DNA of 64,000 bases from NCBI RefSeq assembly GCF_023061285.1, contig NZ_JAKGAM010000001.1, positions 701,661-765,660 on the forward strand, read 5' to 3'. Of the stretch, positions 20,713 to 29,281 are shown one piece after another; the stretch's first letter is position 1; every line of letters begins with the position of its first letter. The notes beneath the pieces are model-generated. The model saw nothing but the letters and a program-made list of their open reading frames with translations. It did no database searches and was not told where the DNA came from. Source of the DNA: Chromohalobacter nigrandesensis (lineage in GTDB: Bacteria; Pseudomonadota; Gammaproteobacteria; Pseudomonadales; Halomonadaceae). Made by a program: the position numbers and the translations under genes.

Positions 20713-20809
20713 AGACGCGGATTACGTCTTGGCCCGCCGGCAATGTTAACCTGTCGGGCTAATGTGCCCTTTCATTCACCGGCACCGCGAATTCCGCGAG
20801 GAGTCATCC

Positions 20810-21814
20810 GTGCAGCCATTGCCGCCTCCCTACCCGAATACCGCCGAGGGACGCCCACGGCGGGTCGGCGTGGAAATCGAATTCGCCGGCCTCATGCCGG
20901 ATACCGCTGCGCGGCTGGTCGTCGATTGCTTCGGCGGCGACATCGTACGCAAGAGCCCTCACCGCATGAGTGTCGAAGGCACGCCCTGGGGCAAGTTCAC
21001 CATCGAGCTGGACAGCAAATACGTCCATCCCGATGCGGCGGTCATGAAGGCCAACGGGATGGCCCCCGGCCAGGCGCCCTCGGCGGGACGCGAATGGCGC
21101 ATGGAGTTCCATCAGCGCTCACGCGAGTGGCTCGGTGAAATGGTCGCCGGCCTGGTGCCCACCGAAATCGTCTCGCCACCGATTCCGTGGTCGCAGCTCG
21201 GCGAGTTCGATCGGCTCTTCGAGGCCTTGCGCCGGCATGGCGCGGAAGGCACCGATGCCAGCGTCTTCTATGGTTTCGGGTTGCATCTCAATCCCGAAGT
21301 CCCGGCGACCGATACGCCAAGCGTCCTCGCGCATCTGCAGGCCTATATCATCCTCGCCGCCTGGCTGCGCGATCAGATCCAGGTCGACATCACGCGCGAG
21401 ATACTGCCGCATACCAACCCCTTCCCCAAAGCCTATGCCTTGAAGGTGCTCGATCCCGATTACGCACCGACGCAGGCGCAGTTGATCAGCGATTACCTGC
21501 GCGACAATCCCACGCGCAACCGTGAACTCGACATGTGCCCCCTGTTCGCCCACCTCGCACCCGAGGCCGCGCATCCCTTGCTCCAGGAAAGCCTGGTCAA
21601 GCCGCGCCCTACCTTTCACTTTCGCCTGCCCAACGCCCAGCTCAACACGCTCGACTGGGGCAGTGTCACGGAATGGAATCGTTGGGTAACGGTCGAACGC
21701 CTGGCTGCCGATCCGCATAGCCTGCACACACAGATGCAGGCCTATCGCGCCCACCATGCGCAATCGACGATGGGGCAATGGCGGGACAAACTGAAACGCT
21801 GGGTCGAGAAATGA
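20810..21814 (+). CDS. Amidoligase-family enzyme (COOH-NH2 ligase fold)
   Basis: 334 residues from GTG 20810, supported by GAGGAG at 20798-20803; a longer ATG frame from 20762 has no Shine-Dalgarno. RVGVEIEFAGL near residue 17 is the metal/ATP-binding start of the glutamine-synthetase-like amidoligase family, followed by EGTPWGKFTIELDSKYV and YGFGLHLNPEVPATD around residue 160. Such enzymes form amide bonds on unknown small molecules or proteins. The stop overlaps the next gene, a class I glutaminase-type hydrolase, by 4 bp, the recurrent partner described for this family. The substrate cannot be read from sequence. Confidence 0.8.
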   Translation: MQPLPPPYPNTAEGRPRRVGVEIEFAGLMPDTAARLVVDCFGGDIVRKSPHRMSVEGTPWGKFTIELDSKYVHPDAAVMKANGMAPGQAPSAGREWRMEFHQRSREWLGEMVAGLVPTEIVSPPIPWSQLGEFDRLFEALRRHGAEGTDASVFYGFGLHLNPEVPATDTPSVLAHLQAYIILAAWLRDQIQVDITREILPHTNPFPKAYALKVLDPDYAPTQAQLISDYLRDNPTRNRELDMCPLFAHLAPEAAHPLLQESLVKPRPTFHFRLPNAQLNTLDWGSVTEWNRWVTVERLAADPHSLHTQMQAYRAHHAQSTMGQWRDKLKRWVEK

Positions 21815-22482
21815 GCTCACGACCACTAATCGGTATCACCACCTCGGACCACAAGAGCTTTCTGGCGTGGGCATGCGACCGGCTCGCCGTGTGGCGTGCC
21901 GGCGGCCAGCCGGTGCGACTATCACCTTCGCGCGAGATTCCCGAAGGGCTCGCGGGATTGATGATCGGCGGTGGCGACGACATCGGCGCCCAGCTCTATG
22001 ATGGCGGGGAGGTGCGCCTCGATGTGCGTGTCGACCCCGCGCGGGATCAATTAGAACTCTCGCTGCTCGAGCGTTTTCTGCCCCAACAGTTGCCCGTGCT
22101 GGGCATCTGCCGAGGCGCGCAGATCATCAACGTGCACTGTGGCGGCACCCTGATCGGCGATATCTATACCACCTACGATCATGTGCGCCGCCAGCGCACC
22201 GTACTGCCTCGCAAGCAGGTCGACATCGCCACCGAGAGCCGCTTGCATACCCTGCTCGGCGTCTCGCGCTGCCGCGTCAACAGCCTTCATCACCAGGCAG
22301 TGGATCGGCTCGGCGATACCCTTCACGTCGTGGCGCGCGACCGCGATGGCCTGATTCAGGCCATCGAGGCCTCTGGATACCCCTATCTGGTCGGCGTACA
22401 GTGGCATCCCGAATTCCTCATCTTCAATCGCCCCCAGCAGCGTCTTATTCGCGGCCTCGTCGACGCCGCACGCACGCGTTGA
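21811..22482 (+). CDS. Class I glutamine amidotransferase-like hydrolase (peptidase C26 / PuuD type)
   Basis: 223 residues from ATG 21811 (ATGA overlap). The triad is visible: nucleophile Cys in LGICRGAQIINV near residue 98, and His and Glu in GVQWHPEF near residue 195. Related PuuD enzymes cleave gamma-glutamyl-GABA. Coupled to the amidoligase, it is either the hydrolytic counterpart or an ammonia source. It ends ahead of a strong hairpin. Confidence 0.85.
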   Translation: MSSRPLIGITTSDHKSFLAWACDRLAVWRAGGQPVRLSPSREIPEGLAGLMIGGGDDIGAQLYDGGEVRLDVRVDPARDQLELSLLERFLPQQLPVLGICRGAQIINVHCGGTLIGDIYTTYDHVRRQRTVLPRKQVDIATESRLHTLLGVSRCRVNSLHHQAVDRLGDTLHVVARDRDGLIQAIEASGYPYLVGVQWHPEFLIFNRPQQRLIRGLVDAARTR

Positions 22483-22503
22483 TCGCACTGCCCTTCCCAC
22501 ACG

Positions 22504-22533
22504 ACGACGCCCCGCATGATGGCGGGGCGTCGT
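22504..22533. terminator. Bidirectional hairpin between convergent genes
   Basis: Perfect 12-bp stem ACGACGCCCCGC / GCGGGGCGTCGT with loop ATGATG, 21 bp after the C26 hydrolase stop and 38 bp from the end of the convergent transporter gene. No T-run on either side. Confidence 0.6.
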
Positions 22534-22570
22534 GGTCTGCGTGCGATTTCGTCGAGGACCTCTCAGCGGC

Positions 22571-23878
22571 TCATGAAGCCATGACAGCCAGACGCCGACC
22601 GCTCGACGCACGCATCAGATAGAGCCCGATGACGATGCCCAACCCGCCCAACGCAGCGACGTAGAACGCCGGGAACAGGGGATGCACGGTCATCAACACC
22701 GACACCACGATGGGCGTGAAACCGCCGAAGATGGCGTAGGCGACATTGTACGAGAACGACAGCCCCGTGAAACGCACCATGGCCGGGAACGATTTGACGG
22801 CAATCGTCGGTACCACGCCGACGATCCCCACGGCGAAACCGCAGACGATGTAAAGCGGCGTCAGCCACTCGGGATGCGTGCCGACGGTGGTCATCATCGC
22901 CCAGTAGCTGATCGCCAATAGCAAACCCCAGAGCATGATGGTCGGGCCGCTGCCGAAGCGGTCCGCGCTCCAGCCCGAGGCCAGGCACCCGACCACCACA
23001 CCGAGGATGGCATAGACATTGGCCAGCGAGGCATCCAGCGCGTAGCGGCTCTCGAGCAGGCTCGGCGTCATCAGGATCACCACCACGATGGCGGCGGTCA
23101 GAATCCAGGTGACGGCCATCGACAGCACCACACTCGGCAAGTGGTTGCGCAAGATACTCTTGACCGGTAGCTCCTCGGCCAGCGCCTTCTTTTCCTGCAT
23201 CTCGGCAAACACCGGCGTCTCGTGCAACCAGCGACGCAGGTACACGGCCAACAGCCCGAACACCCCGCCGATCAGAAACGGAATCCGCCAGGCATACGCG
23301 GCCAGCTCAGCATCGCTGTAGGTGGTCTTGATGAACGCCGACATCAGCGAACCGATGAGAATCCCCGACACCAGGCCAGCAGACAGCGTGCCGCAGGCGA
23401 AGCCCACGTGGCGGCGCTTGACGTGCTCGGTGACGAACACCCAGGCACCGGGCACTTCACCGCCCACCGCAGCCCCCTGCAGGATACGCAGCGCTACCAG
23501 CAGCAGGGGCGCCGCATAGCCCAGGGTGTCGTAGGTCGGCATCAAACCGATCAACAGCGTCGGCACCGACATCAGGAAGATCGACAGGGTAAACATCTTC
23601 TTGCGCCCCAGCAGATCACCGAAGTGCGCCATGATGATGCCACCCAGCGGGCGTGCCAGATAGCCGGCGGCGAAGATCCCGAAGGTCTGGACCTGGCGTA
23701 GCCATTCAGGCATCTCGGGGGGAAAGAACAACTGCCCCACCACCGTCGCGAAATACACGAAGATGATGAAGTCGTAAAACTCCAGTGCGCCGCCCAGGGC
23801 GGATAGCGATAGCACCTTGACGTCGCGGCGATTCAGCGGGCGCGACGATGCCGCATCGGTCTCTTGCGAAGTAGCCAT
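22571..23878 (-). CDS. MFS transporter, metabolite:H+ symporter (MHS) family
   Basis: 435 residues with 12 predicted membrane spans. The MHS signatures are present: GGALEFYDFIIFVYFA near residue 29, FGIFAAGYLARPLGG, HFGDLLGRKKMF (the GxLaDrxGRK loop) and RILQGAAVGGEVPGA. Relatives carry proline/betaine, citrate, shikimate or alpha-ketoglutarate with protons. The substrate is not fixed by sequence; an osmolyte is attractive in a halophile but unproven. Monocistronic. Confidence 0.85.
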   Translation of the reverse strand: MATSQETDAASSRPLNRRDVKVLSLSALGGALEFYDFIIFVYFATVVGQLFFPPEMPEWLRQVQTFGIFAAGYLARPLGGIIMAHFGDLLGRKKMFTLSIFLMSVPTLLIGLMPTYDTLGYAAPLLLVALRILQGAAVGGEVPGAWVFVTEHVKRRHVGFACGTLSAGLVSGILIGSLMSAFIKTTYSDAELAAYAWRIPFLIGGVFGLLAVYLRRWLHETPVFAEMQEKKALAEELPVKSILRNHLPSVVLSMAVTWILTAAIVVVILMTPSLLESRYALDASLANVYAILGVVVGCLASGWSADRFGSGPTIMLWGLLLAISYWAMMTTVGTHPEWLTPLYIVCGFAVGIVGVVPTIAVKSFPAMVRFTGLSFSYNVAYAIFGGFTPIVVSVLMTVHPLFPAFYVAALGGLGIVIGLYLMRASSGRRLAVMAS

Positions 23879-24086
23879 GATGAATGAGGTCTTCCGTCGA
23901 ATGATCGTTGATCGTGTTATATGAACATCAGTCCAGCGTCGCGATACCCAAGTAGGGAGGGAGGTACCGACCGACGAGCGTATAGGAGGCTAACAGATTC
24001 GCGGAAAGACTGCATCGGCGACGTTGTCAAGTATCAACGACACCAAGGGAGAGCACTTACTATAAGAAGACCGTCGCAAATATAAA

Positions 24087-24109
24087 AGGGCCGGCGCAAG
24101 GCCGGCCCT
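24087..24109 (-). terminator. Rho-independent terminator of osmC gene
   Basis: A 9-bp stem AGGGCCGGC / GCCGGCCCT with a 5-nt loop; on the minus strand it is followed directly by TTTTATATTTG. It lies 26 bp after the OsmC stop. Confidence 0.8.
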
Positions 24110-24134
24110 CGGGGAAGCGGAAGTGATACCGCTA

Positions 24135-24566
24135 TCAGCTTTCGAGCGTTGCATCCAGCGTGATCTCGGCATTCAGCACGCGCGAGATCGGGCAACCTTC
24201 CTTGGCCTTGTTGGCCGATTCCTCGAAGCCTGACTGATCGATGCCCGGCACCTTGGCGCGGGTGACGAGGTGTACCTTGGTGATCTTGAAGCCGCTGTCA
24301 TCCTGATCCAGCGTCACGGTCGCTTCGGTACGCACATCGTCGGGATCGTGGCCAGCTTCTCCCAGAATCATCGACAGCGCCATCGAATAGCAACTGGCGT
24401 GGGATGCCGCGATCAATTCCTCGGGATTGGTCCCCGGCTCGCCTTCGAAGCGCGTATTGAAACCATAGGGATTGTCCTTGAGCGCACCGCTCTGAGTGGA
24501 GACCGTCCCCTTGCCGCGCTTGAGACTGCCTTGCCAATGGGCGGAACCGGTTTTCTCGATACTCAT
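24135..24566 (-). CDS. osmC: OsmC family peroxiredoxin
   Basis: 143 residues, the classic OsmC size. The two active cysteines lie in SHASCYSMAL (C59) and EGCPISR (C124). It reduces organic hydroperoxides and is typically induced by osmotic or stationary-phase stress. A strong AGGAGG Shine-Dalgarno precedes the start. Monocistronic with its own terminator. The N-terminal part (SAHWQGSLKRGKG) matches true OsmC better than the Ohr branch. Confidence 0.92.
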   Translation of the reverse strand: MSIEKTGSAHWQGSLKRGKGTVSTQSGALKDNPYGFNTRFEGEPGTNPEELIAASHASCYSMALSMILGEAGHDPDDVRTEATVTLDQDDSGFKITKVHLVTRAKVPGIDQSGFEESANKAKEGCPISRVLNAEITLDATLES

Positions 24567-24649
24567 TCGTGCCTCCTGTCGTGAGTGGGCGTCATGCCCT
24601 TACACCATAGTCCATGTGGGTGATGTCGTGGACTTCAAGGGGCAAAGGA

Positions 24650-25219
24650 TCAATCACTCGCCCGAACGCGACGACACGCCGCCCACTGCTCCGCCAGCGC
24701 AGCGCTGCCCATTTCACGCAAGACTGCGACGTTACGCTCGGGGATGGCGTCAGGATCGGCATATCCCGCCACGGCGGCCTCGACACTGGCTTCGCGCAGG
24801 AGATGCCACATCGGCCAGGGCGAGCGATTGGTGTAATTGGCGGGATCGTTGGCCGCGACGCCCTCAAAAACATAGTCGGGGTGAAAGCTCGCCAGTTGGT
24901 AGATCCCCGCATAGCCCTCCGCCTCGAGCAAGGCCTCGGCGACGCCTAGCAGATCCAGATAGTCGTCGAAGTCGGCCAGTCCCTCCGGCAGGATCACCAG
25001 CGTGGTCTCGATTGCCGGCTCGCCGTCCAGCCGCTGACATTCCTCGATCAAGGTATGCAGCAGGCGTTCGGGAGCGGCATCGCCCGCCACGACATAGCGC
25101 ACGCTGTCACGGCGCACCTCGCGACCGGCGAAGGGGCAAACGTCATGCGCCACGACGAAGTTCGCTACCCAGGCGCGGGTCATGGCGATGACATCGGCAT
25201 CCAAGGGACGCTCGGACAT
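24650..25219 (-). CDS. DUF1415 family protein
   Basis: 189 residues of the conserved gammaproteobacterial DUF1415 family. Visible family blocks: WVANFVVAHDVCPFAGREV near residue 18, FDDYLDLLGVAEALL near 83 and FHPDYVFEGV near 110, PANYTNRSPWPMWHLLREA near 126. No catalytic role is established; the invariant Cys/His pattern could bind a ligand. It stands alone, divergent from the aldo/keto reductase across 131 bp in which no clear regulatory motif was seen. Confidence 0.8.
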   Translation of the reverse strand: MSERPLDADVIAMTRAWVANFVVAHDVCPFAGREVRRDSVRYVVAGDAAPERLLHTLIEECQRLDGEPAIETTLVILPEGLADFDDYLDLLGVAEALLEAEGYAGIYQLASFHPDYVFEGVAANDPANYTNRSPWPMWHLLREASVEAAVAGYADPDAIPERNVAVLREMGSAALAEQWAACRRVRASD

Positions 25220-25350
25220 ATGAATCGATCCTGAAACGAGAGAGGGCTACCAGTATAACGGACTTGTCGTGCTTTCCGTGTCGGCGCACCCTGAATGCAT
25301 CCGCATTCATCCATACTATTCCCTCATGCCAATGCCAGGGAGGCAGCGAT

Positions 25351-26238
25351 ATGTCCAAACTCCTTTCCCCCGACACACCTAGCGTCACCCTCGCCGCCAC
25401 CGCCCGGGAACCCGCCGTCACGCTGCCCGCCATCGGCCAGGGTAGCTGGCACATGGGCGAGAACCGCGCTCCGCGCCGTGATGAAGTCCACGCCCTGCAA
25501 TACGGTCTCGACTTGGGCATGACGCTGATCGACACCGCCGAGATGTACGCCGACGGCGGCGCTGAGAAAATCGTCGGCGAGGCCCTGCGCGGGCGTCGCG
25601 ACGAGGCCTTCGTGGTCTCCAAGGTCTACCCGTGGAATGCTGGCCGCCAGGACGCCGTCGCCGCCTGCGAGCGCAGCCTGAAACGCCTGGGCAGCGATTA
25701 TCTGGACCTGTATCTACTGCACTGGCCCGGCAACGTCCCCCTGGAAGAAACGCTGGAAGCATTCGAGCATCTACAAGCCCAGGGCAAGATTCGCCGCTAC
25801 GGCGTCTCCAACTTCGACATCGACGACATGCACGCCCTGCATAGCTTGCCCGGTGGCAATGCCAGCGCCGTCAACCAGGTGCTCTATCATCTCGGCTCGC
25901 GGGGTATCGAACACAGCTTGCTGCCCTGGCAGCGCCAACACGTCCTGCCGACCATGGCCTACTGTCCGCTAGCCCAGGGCGGTCAGGAACTCGACCACCC
26001 CGAGGTCCGCGCTATCGCCGATACATTCGGCGTCACCCCCGCCCAGGTGCTGCTGGCATGGGCGATCCGCCCGGTGAACGGCCAACGCGACGTCATCGCC
26101 ATCCCCAAGGCCGTGCAGCCCGCTCACGTCGAAGCCAACGCCGCTGCCCTGGCACTCACACTGGACGACGCCAGCCTCGCGCGCCTGGACGCCGCCTTTC
26201 CCGCGCCGACGCGCAAACCACCGCTGGATATCGTCTAG
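25351..26238 (+). CDS. Aldo/keto reductase
   Basis: 295 residues from ATG 25351 with AGGGAGG at 25337-25343. The AKR tetrad is visible: Asp and Tyr in IDTAEMYADGG, Lys in VVSKVYPWNAG and His in LLHWPGNVPLEE; the C-terminal IPKAVQPAHVEANA binds the NADPH 2'-phosphate. A cytosolic NADPH-dependent carbonyl reductase of unassigned substrate. Its stop codon and that of the convergent PaiB gene share a CTAG tetranucleotide at 26235-26238. Confidence 0.9.
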   Translation: MSKLLSPDTPSVTLAATAREPAVTLPAIGQGSWHMGENRAPRRDEVHALQYGLDLGMTLIDTAEMYADGGAEKIVGEALRGRRDEAFVVSKVYPWNAGRQDAVAACERSLKRLGSDYLDLYLLHWPGNVPLEETLEAFEHLQAQGKIRRYGVSNFDIDDMHALHSLPGGNASAVNQVLYHLGSRGIEHSLLPWQRQHVLPTMAYCPLAQGGQELDHPEVRAIADTFGVTPAQVLLAWAIRPVNGQRDVIAIPKAVQPAHVEANAAALALTLDDASLARLDAAFPAPTRKPPLDIV

Positions 26239-26933
26239 GTGCATCGACCATTCGAGGAGAATAAATCGTCAGGCGGCATTCCGCTGAGGCAAGCGGCGTC
26301 GCGTTCGCTGTAGCCGTACTCGTCTCGCAAACCGCAGTGGATGGCTTGACGCTCTTCGAGCGGCTTGTGCTGACTCGCTTTGCATTTGCCTTCCAGACGC
26401 TCGATGGTGAGTTCGACGCCGACGATGGCCCGGCACATCGCCGCAATATAATCGTCGGGCGCATCGCTCACCCGCCAAGGCCTTTCCCGTTCGCCTTCGA
26501 AGCGTTCGGTAAGTGCTGTCACCGTCTCGACTAACCAGTGCGGAGCGTCGATCAAACGAAGCCGGCCATGCGCATGCACCACCTGATAATTCCAGGTCGG
26601 CACCACCTTGCCGTGCTCCCGCTTGGCCGGATACCAGCTCGGCGTGATATAGGCCTGAGGGCCGTGGAAGATCGCCAACGCCTCGAGCATCTCTGCCGGG
26701 TTTTCCGCAACTGGGCTTTCAAGACAGGACACCAGCGGATTGGCACGCGCTATATGGCCACGCAGGATATCCGGCGATTGCGCATCCGCTGCCGGTGTCA
26801 GCAACAGCGGCAAGTGATCGGCGCTTAGCGCACCGGATGAGTCCCGAGTCACCAGCGTGGCGAAGGGAGCGGATGCGATGGCGCGACGACATTCGGCACG
26901 ATCATCGAGGCGAAACTGAGACGGCTGATACAT
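26235..26933 (-). CDS. FMN-binding negative regulator (PaiB family)
   Basis: 232 residues with the PaiB split-barrel signatures: F-x(6)-R near the start, GHIARANPLV, YITPSWYPAKREHGKVVPTW near residue 95 and KCKASQHKPLEERQA near 188. In Bacillus PaiB affects sporulation genes and is paired with the PaiA acetyltransferase; here a GNAT gene lies directly upstream on the same strand (10-bp gap). The two are probably one operon. The C-terminus is a little longer than usual (…LFSSNGRCT). Confidence 0.85.
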   Translation of the reverse strand: MYQPSQFRLDDRAECRRAIASAPFATLVTRDSSGALSADHLPLLLTPAADAQSPDILRGHIARANPLVSCLESPVAENPAEMLEALAIFHGPQAYITPSWYPAKREHGKVVPTWNYQVVHAHGRLRLIDAPHWLVETVTALTERFEGERERPWRVSDAPDDYIAAMCRAIVGVELTIERLEGKCKASQHKPLEERQAIHCGLRDEYGYSERDAACLSGMPPDDLFSSNGRCT

Positions 26934-26943
26934 GGCTCGACCT

Positions 26944-27687
26944 TCAAGACAGAGAAATCGTGGCAGTCATCGACGATAACGACTGGTGTTGGCGACCCGC
27001 CGCATCGAAGTTCTCGAGCGCCAGCCAGCGGCGGTGGCACTCGCGAATCGCCGGCCACTCAGTGTCTAGTACCGAGAACCAGGCCGTGTCGCGGTTACGC
27101 CCGGCGACGACCCGATGCTGGCGAAAGACACCCTCGAAGCGAAAACCGAGGCGCTCGGCGGCGCGGCGCGAGGGCGCGTTCAGGGCATCGCACTTCCATT
27201 CGAGGCGTCGATATCCCTTGTCGAAGGCGTGCGCCATCATCAGCATCAATGCCTCGCTGGACATCGGCGTGCGTGCCATGCGGGGCGAGAAGCTGAGATG
27301 ACCGATCTCGATTCGCCCATCTGCCGGCACGATATTGAGATACGTCGCCATGCCTGCCGCTTGCCCATCAGCGGGATCGACCACGGCATAGCAGAGCGGA
27401 TCCCACCCCGCGCTCATGCGCGACAACCAGGCCTGGCAGCCGGCCTCGTCATCGAACGGACGACCACCGAGATAGGTCCAGCGGGCACGCGCCTCAGGAT
27501 CGTTGGCGAATTCCGGAGCTGGCATCCGCCACGCCTGCCACAGCGACGCCGCGTGATACGCCGCATCCAATGGCTCCACCCGGCAGAAGCGCCCCACCAG
27601 AAGCGCGGCATCGGGCGCCGATGGTGCTTGCCAGCGGTCGAGGTTCGGGCCGACCGGCTGTCCGTAAGCGTTATAGGCTTGGCTCAT
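26944..27687 (-). CDS. GNAT acetyltransferase, RimJ/RimL type
   Basis: 247 residues. RimJ/RimL-like features: FCRVEPLDAAYHAASLWQAW near residue 34, IEIGHLSFSPRMARTPMSSE near 126, and C-terminal RAAERLGFRFEGVFRQH near 175, where acetyl-CoA sits. It should N-acetylate an amine or a polyamine-like substrate. First gene of a short operon with the PaiB-like gene, and divergent from a MocR-type regulator that probably controls it. Confidence 0.85.
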   Translation of the reverse strand: MSQAYNAYGQPVGPNLDRWQAPSAPDAALLVGRFCRVEPLDAAYHAASLWQAWRMPAPEFANDPEARARWTYLGGRPFDDEAGCQAWLSRMSAGWDPLCYAVVDPADGQAAGMATYLNIVPADGRIEIGHLSFSPRMARTPMSSEALMLMMAHAFDKGYRRLEWKCDALNAPSRRAAERLGFRFEGVFRQHRVVAGRNRDTAWFSVLDTEWPAIRECHRRWLALENFDAAGRQHQSLSSMTATISLS

Positions 27688-27778
27688 GGGAGACTTTCCT
27701 CAGGGTGTGACGAAGCACTAGTCTGTCGCCATAATGGTCCCCCAATAAGAACCAATATTGCCAATATGCGAGGAACCA
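27688..27778. promoter_or_regulatory. Divergent GNAT-MocR control region
   Basis: A 91-bp AT-rich spacer. It holds CCAATA twice (27741-27765 region) and a TGGTCC…ACCA inverted pair around 27735-27753, plus the palindrome CAATATTG (27753-27760). These are candidate MocR recognition elements; no assignment to a single protein can be made from sequence. Confidence 0.4.
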
Positions 27779-29281
27779 GTGACCGATCCGAACGCCCACC
27801 GGCTCTGGATTCAGGAAGCGCTGAATCTGCAACTGGCCGAACCGGATGCCCGAACGCTCGGCCAGCGTCTTTATGGTGCTCTGCGCAGCGGTATCCAGCA
27901 GGGCCAACTATCCCCTGGAAGTGCCCTGCCCTCGTCCCGGCAGTTGGCCTCCAGCCTGGGTATCGGGCGCAACACCGTGCTGGGTGCGGTCGATCGCCTC
28001 ATCGCCGAGGGCTTTCTTGTCTCGCGCCCAGGTGCGGGTGTTTTCGTTGCCGATTGGCAGTGGGGAACACAGCAAGATCTCGAGATACCATCTCTAACCA
28101 ATGTGGCACTCTCGCGCCGCGGCGAACGCCTCCTCGAATTCACGGCGCCCTCGAGCGAGCGTCATACTGCCTTCGCGCCCGGCGTACCGGCGCTGGATCG
28201 TTTTCCCCGCGAGCGCTGGCAGCGCTTGCTTAGACGCCACCAGCAGCGCGCTCCTATGGAATGGTTCGATTACCAGAATGCGGGTGGCGTCAACGCGCTA
28301 CGCAAGGCGCTGTGCGATTATCTGCGCCTGTCGCGCTCGGTGCGCTGCCACCCGGAACAGATCCTGATCACCCAAGGAGCCCAGCAGGGCTTTGAGTTGA
28401 TCGCACGACTGCTCGCCGATGTCGGGGATAGCGTCTGGATGGAGGAGCCCGGCTATGGCGGTGCGCAGGCCTGCTTCGCGTCGGCGGGGCTGACATTACA
28501 GCCGGTGCCAGTCGACGGTGACGGTTTGAACGTCGCGTCATTGCCCGCCGAGACGCCACCACCCAAGCTGATCTACGTGACGCCATCGCACCAGTATCCC
28601 AGCGGCGCGACCCTACCGCTGTCACGTCGTACAGCGCTGTTAGCGCTCGCCCAGCGGCATGACGCCTGGATCATCGAGGACGACTACGACAGCGAGTTCC
28701 GCTATACCAGCGCGCCGATCGCCTCGCTTCAGGGACTGATGGAGAACGCCCCGGTGATCTATGTCGGCACCTTCAGCAAGGTCCTCTATCCGGGGCTTCG
28801 GCTGGGCTATCTGGTGCTGCCACCGTCGCTGGTGGCAACCTTCCAGCGCATCAACGCCCGCCTGCACCGAGAGGGGCAGTATATCGCCCAGGCAGCGCTG
28901 GCCGACTTCATCGGCGAAGGCCATTTCTCACGCCATGTAGCACGCATGCGCAAGTGCTACCGGCACCGCCAGGCAGCGCTTCGCCAGGCGCTGGCGCCGG
29001 CGGTATCCCGCGGGCTCGAACTCTCGTCCGGCCATGCGGGGATGCACCTGGTCGCGTATCTACAAAGCCATGCACTGGAGCGCGAACTCGTCCACCGGGG
29101 CAAGCAAGCAGGCCTGCGGCTATCGCCGCTATCCGGCTTTTATCTGCAAGCACCCGGCCAGCCGGGGCTGGTACTCGGCTATGCCGGCGCAACTGAGGCC
29201 GAGATCGAACGCGCCGGCCGGTGGCTCAGCGAAACGTGGCGGTCACTGACACGAGACGTAAGCAACAGCGGCACCGCCTAG
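27779..29281 (+). CDS. MocR/PdxR-type regulator (GntR HTH fused to aminotransferase domain)
   Basis: 500 residues from GTG 27779, supported by GAGGAA at 27770-27775; an upstream TTG start is less likely. Winged HTH near residues 15-80 (LPSSRQLASSLGIGRNTVLG), linker, then a fold-type I aminotransferase domain with LITQGAQQGFELIARLL, EDDYDSEFRY and the PLP lysine loop YVGTFSKVLYPGLRLGY near 335. Such proteins sense PLP or an amine adduct. Divergent from the GNAT-PaiB pair. The stop shares CTAG (29278-29281) with the convergent endonuclease V gene. Confidence 0.9.
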   Translation: MTDPNAHRLWIQEALNLQLAEPDARTLGQRLYGALRSGIQQGQLSPGSALPSSRQLASSLGIGRNTVLGAVDRLIAEGFLVSRPGAGVFVADWQWGTQQDLEIPSLTNVALSRRGERLLEFTAPSSERHTAFAPGVPALDRFPRERWQRLLRRHQQRAPMEWFDYQNAGGVNALRKALCDYLRLSRSVRCHPEQILITQGAQQGFELIARLLADVGDSVWMEEPGYGGAQACFASAGLTLQPVPVDGDGLNVASLPAETPPPKLIYVTPSHQYPSGATLPLSRRTALLALAQRHDAWIIEDDYDSEFRYTSAPIASLQGLMENAPVIYVGTFSKVLYPGLRLGYLVLPPSLVATFQRINARLHREGQYIAQAALADFIGEGHFSRHVARMRKCYRHRQAALRQALAPAVSRGLELSSGHAGMHLVAYLQSHALERELVHRGKQAGLRLSPLSGFYLQAPGQPGLVLGYAGATEAEIERAGRWLSETWRSLTRDVSNSGTA

